Assembly (NCBI RefSeq): GCF_000955805.1
Contig: NZ_JYOA01000008.1
Coordinates: 65,693 to 129,692 of the forward strand
Direction of reading: 5' to 3'
DNA: 64,000 nucleotides
From: Pseudomonas sp. 21
GTDB lineage: Bacteria; Pseudomonadota; Gammaproteobacteria; Pseudomonadales; Pseudomonadaceae
In this document: in pieces, positions 18,121-26,385 of the stretch
How the letters are laid out: each line of letters starts with the position of its first letter
Numbering within the stretch: the first letter of the stretch is position 1
Notes under the pieces: model-generated
Database searches by the model: none
Seen by the model: only the letters and a program-made list of their open reading frames with translations
Told to the model about the DNA's origin: nothing
Made by a program: the position numbers and the translations under genes

Positions 18121-18226
18121 GGCTCGCTCCTGGAAGATGGGGTTGGGAGTGGAGCCAGTGTCGCGTTGAATCATGTTTATGAAAACTGAATAATAATGAC
18201 GATTACGCTCTCGTTTGGAGAATGAA
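18121..18226. promoter_or_regulatory. divergent promoter region of the sad/ptrR pair
   Basis: 106 bases between the two start codons. An AT-rich core at about 18167-18204 contains TCATGTTTATGAAAACTGAA and an ATAATAATGA run, giving loosely symmetric ATGAA/TTCAT elements of the kind bound by LysR proteins (T-N11-A). Direct PtrR binding here is inference from the E. coli pair. Confidence 0.45.
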
Positions 18227-19126
18227 ATGGACCTTGTCCAGCTGGAAATCTTCTGCGCCGTGGCCGCCCACAAGAGCATCGCCGCCGCGGCCCAGGCCAT
18301 GCACCGCGTGCCGTCCAACCTGACCACACGGATCAAGCAGCTGGAAGCGGACCTGGGCGCCGACCTGTTCATCCGCGAGAACAATCGCCTGCGCCTGTCC
18401 CTGGCCGGGCATGACTTCCTCGTCTACGCCACGCGCATCCTTGGCCTGGTGGAAGAGGCGCGCGTGGTGGTCTCGGGCAAGGAGCCCACCGGGCGCTTTC
18501 CCATCGGCTCGCTGGAAAGCACCGCGGCGGTGCGCATCCCGCGCCTGCTGGCGCGCTACCACCAGCAGTACCCGAAGGTGGAGCTGGACCTGTCCACCGG
18601 GCCGTCGGGCGACATGATCGACGGGGTGATCGCCGGCGAGCTGATCGCCGCCTTCGTCGACGGGCCGATCAGGCACCCGGCGCTGGAGGGCGTGCCGGTG
18701 TTCGACGAGGACATGCTGGTGGTCGCGCCATCGCACCACGCGCCGATCCGGCGCGGCCAGGATGCCGACGGCGAGATGATCTACGTGTTCCGCGACAACT
18801 GCTCCTATCGCCATCACTTCGAACGCTGGTTCGCCGCCGACGGTGCGGCCCCCGGCGCCATCCGCGAGCTGGAGTCGTACCACAGCATGCTCGCCTGCGT
18901 GAGCGCCGGCGGCGGCCTGGCGGTGATGCCGCGCAGCATGCTGAGCAACATGCCCGGCAGCGCCTCGGTCAGTGCCTGGCCGATGGTCGGCGACTTTGCC
19001 CGGCTGAACACCTGGCTGATCTGGCGCAGCGACTCGCGTTCGCGCTCGCTGGAGCTGTTCCGCCAACTGGTCGACGAGCAGGCCGCGGCGCTGGACATGG
19101 CCGGAGGCCCGGCTGCCCCGCTCTAG
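18227..19126 (+). CDS. ptrR: LysR-family regulator of the semialdehyde dehydrogenase gene, PtrR-like
   Basis: 299 residues: winged HTH at about 1-60 ([26 protein letters not shown]) and a periplasmic-binding-like effector domain. The [15 protein letters not shown] and [11 protein letters not shown] stretches and [12 protein letters not shown] are very close to E. coli PtrR (YneJ), which controls the adjacent sad gene in response to putrescine-derived metabolites. The ATG at 18227 follows TTTGGAG. Its stop codon shares the tetranucleotide CTAG with the stop of the convergent protease gene. Confidence 0.88.
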   Translation: MDLVQLEIFCAVAAHKSIAAAAQAMHRVPSNLTTRIKQLEADLGADLFIRENNRLRLSLAGHDFLVYATRILGLVEEARVVVSGKEPTGRFPIGSLESTAAVRIPRLLARYHQQYPKVELDLSTGPSGDMIDGVIAGELIAAFVDGPIRHPALEGVPVFDEDMLVVAPSHHAPIRRGQDADGEMIYVFRDNCSYRHHFERWFAADGAAPGAIRELESYHSMLACVSAGGGLAVMPRSMLSNMPGSASVSAWPMVGDFARLNTWLIWRSDSRSRSLELFRQLVDEQAAALDMAGGPAAPL

Positions 19127-19629
19127 TGACGGGGCTGCTGGGTGAAGGTCCGGCGGGTGTCCACCGGCCCGATGCGTTCCAGCGTCCGACGGCCCAGCAG
19201 CAGGGGGTAGAGCATGTCCTTGCGGTCGCGCAGGGAGAATTCCTCGACCAGCATCTGCTGGCCGATGCCCACCTCCATCGTCACCACCGGACGATGATCG
19301 ACGCCTCCGGCTCCGCGCAGCCGCACCCGGCGCACCAGCGGGCGTTCGAATTCCTGGCTGAACGGTTCGCCGGTTTCGCGGTTCCTGCCGACCACGCGAA
19401 ACCTGACCCATTGCTGCGAGCCGCGGCGGAAGTAGCGGATTTCCCGTGCGTCCATCGAGGAGGTGAGGGCGCCGGTGTCGAGTTTGGCCTTCAGGGCGAT
19501 GGCGCCGGGGTAGAGGCGGACTTCCTCGATCCAGCCGGTCACCGGGCGCTGCTCGGAGCGGGCTTTCAGCGAGGCCACGAACGTCAGGACCAGCATGGCG
19601 AGCGAGAGCGAATTCAACTCCATGGCCAT
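19123..19629 (-). CDS. retropepsin-like aspartic protease, 'ATP-dependent zinc protease' family
   Basis: 168 residues. An N-terminal hydrophobic segment (about 7-22) serves as signal or anchor. The body carries [11 protein letters not shown], the D-T-G-A active-site pattern of retropepsin folds, then [13 protein letters not shown] and [13 protein letters not shown], typical of the family annotated as ATP-dependent zinc proteases or RimB-like proteins. Probably periplasmic. Substrate unknown; some family members are linked to glutamate-ligase (RimK) systems, but no such gene is next to it. A start at 19623 is possible. Confidence 0.75.
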   Translation of the reverse strand: MAMELNSLSLAMLVLTFVASLKARSEQRPVTGWIEEVRLYPGAIALKAKLDTGALTSSMDAREIRYFRRGSQQWVRFRVVGRNRETGEPFSQEFERPLVRRVRLRGAGGVDHRPVVTMEVGIGQQMLVEEFSLRDRKDMLYPLLLGRRTLERIGPVDTRRTFTQQPRH

Positions 19630-19730
19630 TCTCCGGGTGTCGGGCGGCGGACGACTCGATAGTTGAGCCCGGAAAGTTATGGCGGCGTTAAATGCCGGTC
19701 ATCGAAATGTGCTTTGGTGGCTGATGGCCA

Positions 19731-20552
19731 TTATTGCCGACCAGCGGCCGTCCTACACGGAGTGCTGCACGGCGCCGCAGCGCTGTCCGCCGAGGCCTGG
19801 TAGCTGCTGGGCGCCACGCCCAGGCTGCGGCGGAACATGCTGGAGAAGGCGCTCGGGCTGTCATAGCCCAGCTCCAGCGCCACGCGGGTAACCGGGTTGC
19901 CCGCCGCGAGCCGGGTGACGGCGGCGAGCAGGCAGGCCTGCTGGCGCCAGGCGCCGAAGGAGAGGCCGGTCTGCTGGCGGAACAGCCGGCTGAAGGTGCG
20001 CGTGCTGCAGTGCAGCTCGGCGGCCCAGAGGTTGGCCGTGACGTCGATAACCGGCGCACGCAGGAAGTCCCGGCACAGTTCGAGCAAGCGCGGATGGGCC
20101 GGCAGCGGGGCGAACAGCGGCAGGCTCGGCGCCTCGCGCAGTTCGTGGAGCAGCAGGCGGATCAGGTCGCCGTCGCGGCCGCTCTCGTCATGCAGTGCCG
20201 GCACCTCGACGCTGGCCAGCAGCAGGTGATGCAGCAGCGGCGAGACGGTCAGAGCCTGGCACAGCAGGGTATCGCGCACCGGCACCAGCGGGTCGATGTA
20301 CAGGCTGCGGGTACTGACGCCGCGCATCAGCACCCGATGCTGCTTGCCGGCGGGAATCCACACGCCGCTGTAGGGCGGGATCACCCAGGCGCCGTCCTCG
20401 GTCTCCACCTCCATGAGCCCGCTCATGCCGTAGAGGAACTGCGCGCGGCGGTGGGCGTGGGGCTTGAGCAGTGTGCCAAGCGGGTAGTCGGTGCCGATGG
20501 CGAGCACGGCGCGGTCGATGTCGTCGACGCTGGCGAGGGGAATGTTGAGCAT
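19731..20552 (-). CDS. AraC-family transcriptional regulator with cupin sensor
   Basis: 273 residues. The N-terminal half is a cupin-like effector domain (HAHRRAQFLYGMSGLMEVET, PPYSGVWIPAGKQH), and the C-terminal 100 residues are the double HTH of the AraC family (LHCSTRTFSRLFRQQTGLSFGAWRQQ and VTRVALELGYDSPSAFSSMFRRSLG). The start at 20552 begins the cupin domain directly. Related proteins usually control a neighbouring efflux or metabolic gene; here the divergent VOC gene is a natural candidate. Effector unknown. Confidence 0.85.
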   Translation of the reverse strand: MLNIPLASVDDIDRAVLAIGTDYPLGTLLKPHAHRRAQFLYGMSGLMEVETEDGAWVIPPYSGVWIPAGKQHRVLMRGVSTRSLYIDPLVPVRDTLLCQALTVSPLLHHLLLASVEVPALHDESGRDGDLIRLLLHELREAPSLPLFAPLPAHPRLLELCRDFLRAPVIDVTANLWAAELHCSTRTFSRLFRQQTGLSFGAWRQQACLLAAVTRLAAGNPVTRVALELGYDSPSAFSSMFRRSLGVAPSSYQASADSAAAPCSTPCRTAAGRQ

Positions 20553-20696
20553 GGTGGTGAATCTGGCTGAGACGCGATGATTATTCGCCAATCCGCGCAG
20601 GTTGGCCAATCACCCTGCGGCCGACTGGCGCGACACACCGTGCTCGCGGGGAATTTGCCGTAGGATCGGGCCGACATGACTTGCCAGGAGGCGACT

Positions 20697-21050
20697 ATGG
20701 GTATCCGCGGAAACGACCGTCAGATCGACAACATCGAGTTCAACGTCAGCGACATCGCGCGCAGCAAGGCCTTCTACGGCAGCGCCTTCGGCTGGAGTTT
20801 CACCGACTACGGCCCCACCTACAGCGAATTCAGCGACGGTCGTCTCACGGGCGGCTTCACCACCGGCGAGCCGGTACGCCCCGGCGGCCCGCTGGTGATC
20901 CTCTACGCCGACGATCTGGTGCAGACCCAGGCTCGTCTCGAGGCGGCTGGCGCCAGCATCAGCCGCGCGACCTTCACCTTCCCCGGTGGCCGGCGCTTCC
21001 ATTTCATCGACCCGGACGGCTACGAGCTGGCGGTGTGGTCGGCGGACTGA
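20697..21050 (+). CDS. VOC (glyoxalase/bleomycin-resistance) superfamily protein
   Basis: 117 residues, a single VOC domain made of two beta-alpha-beta-beta-beta units: NIEFNVSDIARSKAFYGSAFGW at the start and FTFPGGRRFHFIDPDGYELAVW at the end. Metal ligands expected in this fold are H/E residues in these strands (Glu of IEF, His of FHF, Glu of YEL). The true enzyme activity is open: lyase, dioxygenase or binding protein. AGGAGG lies six bases before the ATG. The last 68 bases of the gene occur again at 23022-23089, 2,039 bases downstream. Confidence 0.85.
   Translation: MGIRGNDRQIDNIEFNVSDIARSKAFYGSAFGWSFTDYGPTYSEFSDGRLTGGFTTGEPVRPGGPLVILYADDLVQTQARLEAAGASISRATFTFPGGRRFHFIDPDGYELAVWSAD
20983..21050 (+). 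repeat. 68-bp direct repeat, left copy (3' end of the VOC gene)
   Basis: Runs from CCGGTGGCCGGCGC to the VOC stop codon. It matches 23022-23089 in 67 of 68 bases (C here, T there, in the Ile-Asp codon pair). Together the copies bracket the HxlR/FabF cassette. Confidence 0.92.
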
Positions 21051-21084
21051 TTCCACACCTGCCCGGGCTGCGTCGGAGCCTGGC

Positions 21085-21579
21085 TCATGTCCAGTCGTTC
21101 CTGATGCTCCCGAGTCGCTCCCGCATTCCTTGGCTGGCGCCTGAGCCATGGCTGAGCGCGCAGTCTTCCCACGGAACGATCCGGCCTGATTCGGGATTGA
21201 CCATCATGGGCTGCAGCACCTCGCCGGTTGCCCGCTCCACCACCTGGACGCTCGGCGCATCCCCGGCGAAGTGCTTGTTACCCCAGGCGATGAGCGCGAA
21301 GAGAACGGCTTTCAGGTCACGCCCGCGCTCGGTCGGGATGTACTCGTAGCGCAGAGGCTTTGCGTTGTAGGCGCGCTTCTCCAGCAGCCCTGCCTCCACT
21401 AGCGCATTGAGCCGGCGGGTGAGCATGTTCGGTGCGATCTCCAGGCTTCTGGAGAACTCATCGAAGCGTGTCAGGCCGTGCAGGGCATCGCGCATGATCA
21501 GCAGGCTCCACCATTCGCCCACGTGTTCGAGACTCAGCGCCACGGGGCACTCCGCATCTTTCATTGTCTTGCGTTGCAT
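21085..21579 (-). CDS. HxlR-family transcriptional regulator
   Basis: 164 residues with the HxlR winged helix: CPVALSLEHVGEWWSLLIMRDALHGLTRFDEFSRSL, then IAPNMLTRRLNALVEAGLLEK and a wing with RYEYIPTERG. The Cys near residue 11 occupies the place of the redox-active Cys of YodB/HypR-type members. The C-terminal 60 residues (Cys and Trp containing) are longer than the minimal family. Divergent from the FabF-like gene, with a 23-bp palindrome between them that is the likely binding site. A second start (residue 6) is possible. Confidence 0.88.
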   Translation of the reverse strand: MQRKTMKDAECPVALSLEHVGEWWSLLIMRDALHGLTRFDEFSRSLEIAPNMLTRRLNALVEAGLLEKRAYNAKPLRYEYIPTERGRDLKAVLFALIAWGNKHFAGDAPSVQVVERATGEVLQPMMVNPESGRIVPWEDCALSHGSGASQGMRERLGSIRNDWT

Positions 21580-21620
21580 AGCGATTTTTCGCGCTCGTGG
21601 TCGGGGTAGCCGTATTGGAT

Positions 21621-21643
21621 GTTACTTTCATTATGATAGTAAC
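21621..21643. promoter_or_regulatory. 23-bp palindrome, candidate HxlR operator
   Basis: Arms GTTACTTTCAT (21621-21631) and ATGATAGTAAC (21633-21643) around a single T are complementary at 10 of 11 positions. The TACT...AGTA core is the pattern known for YodB/HxlR-type regulators. It lies midway between the divergent starts of the regulator and the FabF-like gene. Confidence 0.7.
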
Positions 21644-21686
21644 GTCATCAGTACAACAGAGTAGCAGCCGCGAAGGAGTGGCCTCG

Positions 21687-22961
21687 ATGAGCAAACGTAT
21701 CGTTGTGACAGGAATGGGCGCCGTTACGCCGCTGGGTTGTGGCGTGGAGCTGGTATGGGAGCGCCTCCTGGCGGGCAAGTCGGGCATTCGCCCGCTCCCG
21801 GAGTCGCTGATCGGTGACCTTTCGGTACGAATCGGCGGCCAGGTGCCGGCTCTTGAGGAGGATTCGGAAGGCGGGTTCGACCCCGACCGGGTTCTGTCCC
21901 CCAAGGATCAACGGAAAGTGGATCGCTTCATCCTCTTTGCGCTGGCGGCGGCGGAGGAGGCGCTGGCGCAAGCGGGTTGGAAGCCCGCCACAGCACAGGA
22001 CCAGGAGCGCACCGCAACCATCATTGCCTCGGGCATTGGCGGCTTCCCGGCGATCGCTGAGGCGGTGCGGACGACGGACAGCAAGGGGCCGCGTCGCCTG
22101 TCGCCCTTCACCATTCCCTCGTTCCTGTGCAATCTGGCGGCCGGCCAGGTTTCCATTCGGCATGGTTTGAAGGGACCGCTGGGAGCGCCGGTCACCGCCT
22201 GCGCGGCAGGCGTACAAGCCATCGGCGATGCGGCCCGCATGATCCTGGCCGGTGAGGTGGATGTGGCGCTGTGTGGCGGCGCGGAGGCTGCCATCCATCG
22301 CGTCAGCCTGGCTGGCTTTGCGGCTGCACGGACCTTGGCCAGCGAATTCAATGGAAGTCCGGAGACGGCTTCGCGCCCTTTCGACGAGGCGCGCGAGGGC
22401 TTCGTGATGAGTGAAGGGGCTGGCCTGCTGGTCATCGAAGAGCTTGAGCACGCCCTGGCGCGGGGAGCAAAACCCTTGGCCGAGCTGGTGGGTTATGGCA
22501 CGAGTGCCGACGCTTACCACATCACCTCCGGCCCCGAGGACGGCGATGGGGCTCAGCGGGCCATGAAAAAAGCCTTGCAACAGGCCGGCGTTTCACCAGG
22601 CCAGATAGGCCACCTGAATGCCCATGCAACCTCGACCCCGGTTGGGGACAAGGCCGAGCTGGCGGCCATCAAGGCGGTCTTCCAGGGGGCGGCGTCGCCG
22701 ATAATCAGTGCCACCAAGTCTTCCACGGGGCATTTGCTGGGCGCGGCGGGTGGGATCGAGGCGATTTTCACCGTGCTGGCGCTGCGGGACCAATTGGCTC
22801 CGGCGACGCTCAACCTGGGCAACCCGGATCCGCTGGCCGCCGGGCTCAGCCTGGCAACCATCCGGCCGCAAGCGCTGAACACCGACTACGCGCTCTCCAA
22901 TGGCTTCGGCTTTGGCGGCGTCAATGCCAGTGTGCTGTTCCGACGCTGGTCGAACGAGTGA
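21687..22961 (+). CDS. beta-ketoacyl-ACP synthase, FabF (KAS II)-like
   Basis: 424 residues, full-length thiolase-fold condensing enzyme. The catalytic triad is present: Cys172 in VTACAAG, His313 in NAHATSTPVGD and His349 in KSSTGHLLGAAGG, plus GFGFGGVNAS near the end. It extends acyl chains on ACP with malonyl-ACP. AAGGAG stands before the ATG. No acpP or fabG gene is nearby, and control by an HxlR protein is unusual for a housekeeping FabF, so this is likely a stress- or inhibitor-responsive paralogue (inference). Lies inside the duplicated-end cassette. Confidence 0.9.
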   Translation: MSKRIVVTGMGAVTPLGCGVELVWERLLAGKSGIRPLPESLIGDLSVRIGGQVPALEEDSEGGFDPDRVLSPKDQRKVDRFILFALAAAEEALAQAGWKPATAQDQERTATIIASGIGGFPAIAEAVRTTDSKGPRRLSPFTIPSFLCNLAAGQVSIRHGLKGPLGAPVTACAAGVQAIGDAARMILAGEVDVALCGGAEAAIHRVSLAGFAAARTLASEFNGSPETASRPFDEAREGFVMSEGAGLLVIEELEHALARGAKPLAELVGYGTSADAYHITSGPEDGDGAQRAMKKALQQAGVSPGQIGHLNAHATSTPVGDKAELAAIKAVFQGAASPIISATKSSTGHLLGAAGGIEAIFTVLALRDQLAPATLNLGNPDPLAAGLSLATIRPQALNTDYALSNGFGFGGVNASVLFRRWSNE

Positions 22962-23021
22962 TTCCTGGGCGGCCGAACAGCAAGCAGATCACTGCTGTTG
23001 GCCGCCTTATCCTCGAGTTCT

Positions 23022-23089
23022 CCGGTGGCCGGCGCTTCCATTTCATCGATCCGGACGGCTACGAGCTGGCGGTGTGGTCGGCGGACTGA
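23022..23089 (+). pseudogene. truncated VOC gene end, right copy of the 68-bp repeat
   Basis: Repeats the last 22 codons and stop of the VOC gene with one base change, but has no upstream coding part. The minus-strand LysR gene uses bases 23059-23089 as its own last codons, so the duplication kept that gene whole. Confidence 0.85.
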
Positions 23090-23949
23090 GCCTTGACCTG
23101 CTCGATGTAGCGCCGCACCAGCGGGGATTTCTCGAAGCGCCGGTGCAGCAGCGACAGCCAGGAACGCGGGGCGCAGTCGGCCAGCGAGCGGTAGTTCACC
23201 TGTGGCAGCTGCACCCGGCGGACCACCGACTCCGGGACGATGGCGATGCCGCGGCCGAGGGACACCAGGGCGATCACTGCCACCAGACTGCCCGGCTGCT
23301 GGCCCAGGTTCGGGGAAAAACCACCAGCGCTGGCGACTTCCAGGGTGCCGGAGATCTGCTCCGGAAGGATGAAGGTATCCTCGCTCAGCCGCGCGGCGCG
23401 AATCTCCGGCAGCTCGTTGAGGCGCGAGGCAGCGGGCAGGGCGAGGACGAAGCCTTCCTCCTGCAGCGCGATGGCGTGCAGTTCTTCCGGCAGCTGCATC
23501 GGTGAACGCACGTAGGCGAGGTCGAGCGCACCGTCGCGCACCTGCGCCGGCAACTGCGCCATGGGCGCTTCGCGGATGTCCAGGTCCACCGCCGGCAGGG
23601 CGCGGGTGAACTGCTCGACATGCTGCTGCAGCACGCCGGAATAGGCCGCCGAGGCCACGTAGCCCAGGCGCAGATGCCCGGTTTCGCCCCGGCCGGCACG
23701 TTGCGCGCCCAATTGCGCGGCGTCGAACTGGCGCACCGCGCGTTCGGCCTCCACCCGCAGGGCTTCGCCGGCGGCGGTCAGGCGCACCTCGCGCTGGCTG
23801 CGCTGGAACAGCAGTACGCCCAGTTCCTTTTCCATGTCCTGGATCTGCCGGCTCAGGGTCGGCGGTGCGATGCCCAGTTGCTCGGCCGCGCGGGTGAAGT
23901 GGCCGTGGTGGGCGACGCTGAGGAAGTAGCGGAAATGACGGATTTCCAT
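23059..23949 (-). CDS. LysR-family transcriptional regulator
   Basis: 296 residues: HTH at about 1-60 (RYFLSVAHHGHFTRAAEQLGIAPPTLSRQIQDMEKELG) and a substrate-binding-like domain of the BenM/CatM-like kind (GYVASAAYSGVLQQHVEQF). It is divergent from the MFS transporter gene, with 141 bases between, and most likely controls it. Its last ten codons lie antisense to the VOC repeat. Start at 23949 begins MEIRHFRYF, the standard N-terminus of this branch. Confidence 0.87.
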   Translation of the reverse strand: MEIRHFRYFLSVAHHGHFTRAAEQLGIAPPTLSRQIQDMEKELGVLLFQRSQREVRLTAAGEALRVEAERAVRQFDAAQLGAQRAGRGETGHLRLGYVASAAYSGVLQQHVEQFTRALPAVDLDIREAPMAQLPAQVRDGALDLAYVRSPMQLPEELHAIALQEEGFVLALPAASRLNELPEIRAARLSEDTFILPEQISGTLEVASAGGFSPNLGQQPGSLVAVIALVSLGRGIAIVPESVVRRVQLPQVNYRSLADCAPRSWLSLLHRRFEKSPLVRRYIEQVKAQSADHTASS

Positions 23950-24090
23950 GTTCGTTAGTCGCAGGCTAATGACGAAGGCCGCCGTGGCTAACAAGCCCGG
24001 CGCACGCGGGCGTTACCGTGGAGGCAACACTACAAGGCTGGCGCGGCGAGGGCAAAACCCGGCGTGCCGGCCAACGCTGGAAGCCTTGCC

Positions 24091-25638
24091 ATGTCCGACC
24101 CTGCGATTCGCCCACGACCCTCCGCCCGCTTCACCCTGCTGACCGCCTCGGCGGTGTGCGCGTTGATCATCCTCGACACCAACATCGTCGCCGTTTCGCT
24201 GCCGAGCATCGCTCGCGACCTGTCCGGGTCCTTCGCCGACATCGAGTGGGTGGTCAGCGCCTACCTGCTGGCCTTTGCCGCCTGCCTGCTGCCCGCCGGC
24301 AGCCTGGCCGACCGTTTCGGCCGGCGGCGCATGCTGCTGCTCGGGTTGGTGCTGTTCGGCGCGGCCTCGCTGGCCTGTGGCGCGGCGCCGAGCCTGCTGT
24401 TCCTGGATATCGCCCGTGCCGCCAAGGGCGTCGGCGCGGCCTTGCTGCTGACCTCGGCACTGGCCGCCATCGGCCACCGCTTCCATGAGCCTGAAGAGCG
24501 CCTGCGGGCCTGGGCCTTCTGGGGCGCGTGCATGGGCGCCACCATCACCTTTGCGCCGCTGCTGGGCGGGGTGATCTCCGCCACCCTGGGCTGGCGCTGG
24601 ATCTTCTACCTCAACCTGCCGCTGGTAGTGTTGCTGGGGGCGATGGCGCTGCGCAGCATCGAGGAGTCCCGCGACAGCGCTTCGGCACGACTCGACCCGC
24701 TGGGCAGCCTGACCTTCGCCGGCGGGCTGGGCTACCTGATCTGGGCGCTGATCGACGGCAATCGCGTTGGCTGGGACAGCCCGCCGACCCTCGCGCGCCT
24801 GCTGGTCAGTGCCGGTCTGCTGGGCTTGTTCGTGCTGGTGGAGCGCAGCCAGGCGCGGCCGATGATCGACCTGCGGCTGATGCGCAGTGGCCGCTTCATC
24901 GGCGCCTTGCTCGGCATGTTTGCCTACGCCGCCTGCGCCCAGGTGATGATGACGTTGCTGCCGCTGTACCTGCAGAACGGCCTGCAGATGTCAGCGATAG
25001 CAGCGGGCGCGGGGATGCTGCCGTTCGCCCTGGCGATGCTGCTGGCGCCGCGGGTGGGCATGCGCCTGAGCGGGCGCTTCAGCCCGGCGCAGATTTTCGC
25101 CTTCGGCCTGTCGCTGGTCGGTGCGGGCAACCTGCTTTGCGCGCTGGCGGCCGGGCAGGGCGGCTACCCGGCCTTCGCCCTCGCCAGCCTGGTGCTGGGT
25201 GCCGGCGCCGGGCTGCTCAACGGCGATACGCAGAAGAACATCATGGCCTGCGTGCCCCGCGAGCGCACCGGCATGGCCTCTGGGCTGAGCACCACCACGC
25301 GCTTCGCCGCCATCGTGCTGGCCATCGGCATTCTCGGCGGCGTCCTGGCTGCACGCAGCGCCCAGTTGCTGCGTGACGCGCTGGCAAAGATTGCCCCTGC
25401 GCAACTGGACAAGGCCGCCGAAATGGCGACCCGCGCGGCGGCCGGTGACATCACGGCGGCGCTGTCGATGGTCGATCCGAACCTGCGCGATGCGCTGGCC
25501 CCCGCTGTGCAGCAGGCCTTCATCGGTGGTTTCGAGGAGGTGTTGCTGGTGGCGGGTGTCGCGGCGCTGGTGTTCGCGCTGCTGGTGGGCACGCTGCTTG
25601 GTCGGCCGATGCCGGTGCACGAGCCTGTGCCGGCCTGA
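24091..25638 (+). CDS. MFS efflux transporter, DHA2 (EmrB/QacA) family
   Basis: 515 residues with 14 predicted membrane helices. Motif A GSLADRFGRRRML after helix 2, motif C-like stretch in helix 5 (GATITFAPLLGGVISATLGWRWIFYLNLP) and DTNIVAVSLPSIARDL at helix 1 with the family's acidic residue are typical of proton-driven drug exporters of the DHA2 group. The ATG at 24091 is preferred over a GTG at 24064. Without a membrane-fusion partner gene nearby it probably works alone in the inner membrane. Substrate unknown; control by the divergent LysR is likely. Confidence 0.88.
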   Translation: MSDPAIRPRPSARFTLLTASAVCALIILDTNIVAVSLPSIARDLSGSFADIEWVVSAYLLAFAACLLPAGSLADRFGRRRMLLLGLVLFGAASLACGAAPSLLFLDIARAAKGVGAALLLTSALAAIGHRFHEPEERLRAWAFWGACMGATITFAPLLGGVISATLGWRWIFYLNLPLVVLLGAMALRSIEESRDSASARLDPLGSLTFAGGLGYLIWALIDGNRVGWDSPPTLARLLVSAGLLGLFVLVERSQARPMIDLRLMRSGRFIGALLGMFAYAACAQVMMTLLPLYLQNGLQMSAIAAGAGMLPFALAMLLAPRVGMRLSGRFSPAQIFAFGLSLVGAGNLLCALAAGQGGYPAFALASLVLGAGAGLLNGDTQKNIMACVPRERTGMASGLSTTTRFAAIVLAIGILGGVLAARSAQLLRDALAKIAPAQLDKAAEMATRAAAGDITAALSMVDPNLRDALAPAVQQAFIGGFEEVLLVAGVAALVFALLVGTLLGRPMPVHEPVPA

Positions 25639-25791
25639 AACGCCCGTTTGTCCGCTACCCGGCGGGCCGACGGTGGTTGCCGGAACTGTCGTTCGCCCGG
25701 CCGGGTCAGGAATCAGGGAGAGTGCGCGTTGTGCGCCTCGTCGCCGCCATCCAGAGCAGATCGGGCCATCCGTGGCCAGGGGGAGAAGCGC

Positions 25792-26046
25792 ATGCAGTCG
25801 TCAGTCGAGCCGGAGTTCATGGCACCCAGTGAATACCTGACGTCCACGGGCGTCGCCGTGTTGATGTCGCCGCGTTACATCGCCCCGGGCAAGGTGGGCG
25901 AGGTGCTGCTGTCGCTGGCGAAGATGCCGGCCGGCGTGTCGCCGCTGGACGTGGTGGTTGGCCCGTGGGAGTCCCACGAGGAAGCCTTCCGGGCATCCCA
26001 TGATGCGGCTGAACGCTGGGTCGAGCGCCTCGACGACGGCGTCTGA
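25792..26046 (+). CDS. small conserved-looking protein of unknown function
   Basis: 84 residues, soluble, starting at an ATG with GGGAGA eight bases upstream. Sequence has a Pro/Gly-rich N-terminal half (MSPRYIAPGKVGEVLLSLAKMPAG) and a helical C-terminus with two Trp (GPWESHEEAFRASHDAAERWVERL). I do not recognise a family. The gap before it (25639-25791) shows only weak hairpins. It stands alone between the exporter gene and the RpiR gene. Confidence 0.55.
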   Translation: MQSSVEPEFMAPSEYLTSTGVAVLMSPRYIAPGKVGEVLLSLAKMPAGVSPLDVVVGPWESHEEAFRASHDAAERWVERLDDGV

Positions 26047-26303
26047 CGCCGCTGGGCGCAGTCTTGGCCATGGCGCCGGCGGAGGCCTCGCGGGCGAGCG
26101 CTAGCTTCGGCGCGCCGGTGCAAATCCTGGCAATCGTGGCTGGCGCCGTGGCGCATTCCTGCGCCGGCTTTTCCCTCTTCGTTCATTGCGCCTGACTGCC
26201 GGCGCCAACGACGTTCAACGCGCCTGCAAGCAAGCCGCGTCTCTTCACTGAAAAATCGCAGGCGGACGTCTACGCCGCCAGGCTGAAGTCGTGTGCCTGT
26301 GCG
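26047..26303. other. intergenic stretch without recognisable feature
   Basis: Between the small gene and the RpiR operator. No open frame with a ribosome site, no strong terminator and no repeat was seen; it is GC-rich to about 26240. Confidence 0.4.
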
Positions 26304-26360
26304 TTGTAGTGAATGCTACAAAAAATACGTATTGAAACTTTCTGGAGCGCATTATACAAA
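26304..26360 (+). promoter_or_regulatory. RpiR-type operator and promoter
   Basis: TTGTAG-TGAATG-CTACAA (26304-26321) is a perfect 6-bp-arm palindrome that resembles the TGTAGT...ACTACA boxes known for RpiR-family regulators such as HexR. It is followed by TTGAAA (26332-26337) and, 17 bases on, TACAAA (26355-26360; TATACA overlaps it), a plausible sigma-70 promoter. The start codon is 26 bases further. Confidence 0.6.
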
Positions 26361-26385
26361 TGGCGCCATAACAAGAGGCGCCCCC

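Larger units (their letters stand above)
21051..23089. mobile_element. inserted 2.04-kb cassette (hxlR-type + fabF-like) with one repeat copy
   Basis: The segment between the repeats carries exactly two divergent genes and their shared operator. To its left the VOC gene is whole; to its right stands only the last 68 bases of a VOC gene, directly joined to the LysR gene. Removing the segment with one repeat restores a simple VOC/LysR convergent pair. Base composition looks less GC-biased than the flanks. No transposase or integrase gene is present, so the mechanism is open. Confidence 0.7.

Noticed and set aside
21051-23021. An insertion sequence at the HxlR/FabF segment
   Set aside because: No transposase, no terminal inverted repeats and the 68-bp duplication is far longer than IS target duplications.
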